Assembly (NCBI RefSeq): GCF_009176725.1
Contig: NZ_AP020337.1
Span: forward strand, 3,038,001 to 3,102,000
DNA length: 64,000 nt
Direction of reading: 5' to 3'
Source of the DNA: Pseudomonas sp. KUIN-1
GTDB taxonomy: Bacteria > Pseudomonadota > Gammaproteobacteria > Pseudomonadales > Pseudomonadaceae
A program made the position numbers and the translations under genes. Under the pieces are notes generated by a model. It was not told the DNA's origin, did not search any database, and saw only the letters and a program-made list of their open reading frames with translations. Below are positions 41,501-44,500 of the stretch, piece by piece (the stretch's first letter is position 1; every line of letters begins with the position of its first letter).

Positions 41501-44500
41501 CGGCAGGGCTGCGTCTACGTGGCACTCTGGATAACCCTGCGCTGAAACGCGCGCTGGACCGTATCGTCGCCCGCCACGAAGTGCTGCGTACGACCTTCGT
41601 GCAAGTGCATGGCGAGGACGTTGCACAACACATAGCCTCGGCCGATATCGGTTTCAGCCTGCAACTGCAGGTGCTGACCGGGCAGGCGGATGCTGAAGAG
41701 CAGCTGCTCGCCATCACCGCTGAAGAAGCCAACGAAGGCTTCGATCTGCTCAACGGTCCGCTGGTACGCGGACGTCTGGTGCGCATGGCCGAGGACGATC
41801 ACGTGTTGCTGGTGACCATGCACCATATCGTCTCCGACGGCTGGTCCGCGGATGTATTGACTCGTGAGCTGAGTGCGCTCTATGCCGCGTTCAGTGCCGG
41901 TGCCGAGGATCCGTTGCCCACCTTGCCGGTGCAATACGCCGACTATGCCGTGTGGCAGCGCAACTGGCTGAGCGGCGACGTGCTGCAGCAACAGCGTCAA
42001 TACTGGCAGCAGACCCTGGGCGGTGCACCAGCCTTGCTGACCTTGCCGACCGACCGGCCGCGCCCGGCACAACAGGACTACAGCGGCAATATTCGCGGCC
42101 TGGTGCTCGATGCCGAGCTGACCAGCGGCCTCAAGGCCCTGAGCCAGCGGCATGGCAGCACGCTGTTCATGACCGTGATGGTCGCATGGGCCTCGCTGCT
42201 GGGGCGTCTGGCCGGTCAGGATGATGTGGTGATCGGTACACCGGTGGCCAACCGCCTGCGGGCCGAAGTGGAGGACCTGATCGGGTTCTTCGTCAACACC
42301 CTGGCGATACGCGTCGATCTGTCCGGCGCACCGAGCGTCGAAGCGTTGATGCAGCAGGTCAAGCGTCAGACGCTGGCAGCGCAGAGCCATCAGGACCTGC
42401 CGTTCGAACAGGTGGTCGAGGTGGTTCGTCCGCAACGCAGCATGTCCCACAGCCCGATCTTCCAGGCGATGTTGTCCTGGCAGAACAACGAAACGTCCGA
42501 CCTGTCGCTCGGCGCCATGAACCTGCAAGGCGTGGCGGTAAACGACCACACGGCCAAGTTCGATCTGGTGCTGGACATGACCGAGGTTGGCGATCAATTG
42601 ATCGGCACGCTGGAATACGCCACGGCGCTGTTCGACGAAAGCACCATGGACCGTTACCTGGGCTATTTCCAGCGACTGCTGGAAGCCATGGTCGCCAATG
42701 AGCACCGCATACTGGAACACGTGCCATTGGTGGATGCGGTCGAGCGCGAGCACCTGTTGAGCGGTCTCAATGCAACCGACCGCGCTTACCCTCAGGGTCC
42801 GTTGATGCATCGCCTTTTCGAGGCGCATGCAGCGTCTCGACCTCAAGCGATTGCGGCCCGCCAGGGCGAGCAGACGCTGACCTACGCCGAACTCGACAGC
42901 CGCGCCAACGCCCTGGCTCAGCACTTGCGCCAGCACGGCGTGAAAGCGGGAGCCCGAGTGGCGATCCTGCTGGATCGTTCGGTGGAGCTGCTGACCAGTA
43001 TGCTGGCCACGCTCAAGTGCGGCGCGGCGTACCTGGCGCTGGATCGCCTGGCCCCCGAAGAACGTGTGCGCTTCATGCTCGAGGACAGCGAAGCACTCAT
43101 GTTGCTGACCCGCAGCGAGCTGACAGCACCTGAAACGACGCCGCGACTCGATCTGGACACCCTGGATCTATCAGTGGCCGGCCAAGGGCCAGTCGCGCTT
43201 GCAGCTGAAGTCGCAGGCGAGACCCCGGCGTGCATCATCTACACCTCCGGCTCCACCGGCATACCCAAAGGCGTGATCGTGACCCACAACGGCATCGTGC
43301 GACTGGTGCGGGATAACTACGACTTCCGTGCCGATGACCGCGTGGCGTTTTCTTGCAACCCGGCGTTCGACGCCAGCAGCCCGGAGATCTGGGGTGCGTT
43401 GCTCAATGGCGGCCAGTCGATAATCGTCGAGCCTTCCGTGTTGCTTGAGCCGGCTGCCTTTGCCGCCCTGCTCAAACGCCACGCAGTCACGGTGATGTTC
43501 AGCTCGACCGCCTTGTTCAACCTGTATGCCGGGTTGATTCCCGAAGCCCTGGCCGGCTTGCGCATGCTGGAGTGCGGTGGCGAACGGGCGGATCCGGCGT
43601 CGTTCCGCCGGGTGCGTGAGCACTCGTCCCAAGTGCGCCTGTTCAACGGCTATGGCCCAACCGAGGCCACTACGTGCGCCACTCGTTACGAAGTGTTTGA
43701 TGTGCAGCCAGGCACCCTGAGCCTGCCGATCGGCAAACCCAACGCCAACGTGCGCATCTATCTGCTCGACGTTTGCGGCGAGCCGGTGCCGATGGGCAGC
43801 GTCGGCGAGATCTACATCGGCGGTGTCGGGGTCGCGCTTGGCTACCTGAATCGCCCGGAACTGAGCGCCGAACGCTTCAGCGACGACCCGTTCAGTCAGC
43901 AGGCAGGCGCGCGGCTCTATCGCACTGGCGACCTGGCGCGCTGGTTGCCGGACGGCAACCTCGAATACCTGGCGCGTAACGATGGCCAGGTGAAGGTCCG
44001 CGGCTTCCGCGTCGAGCTTGGGGAAGTCGAAAGCAGCCTGCATGGGTGCGATGGCGTGCGTAACTCCGTGGTGGTGGCGCGCGAAGACAGCCCGGGCGAC
44101 ACGCGTCTGGTGGCGTATTACACCGTGCACGCTGACGTTGAAGCACCCGAGCCGGAGGCCCTGCGTGCGCAACTGAGCGCCAGCTTGCCGGAATACATGG
44201 TCCCGAGCGTCTTCATCTGCCTGCCAGACTTGCCGCTGACGCTCAATGGCAAGGTGGACGTCCAGGCATTGCCAGCGCCGACAGCGGATCAGTTCGCGAA
44301 CCGCGCCTTTGAAGCCCCGGCAGGGGAGTTGGAGATTCGTCTGGCGAAAGCCTGGGCGGAGGTACTCGAATTACAGCAGGTGGGACGTCATGACAGCTTC
44401 TTCGATCTCGGCGGTCACTCGCTGATGGCCGTGCGACTGGTCAACCAACTGGTGCAGAGTGGCTTGGCGGTGTCCCTGGCCGATGTTTTCCAGCACGCCA

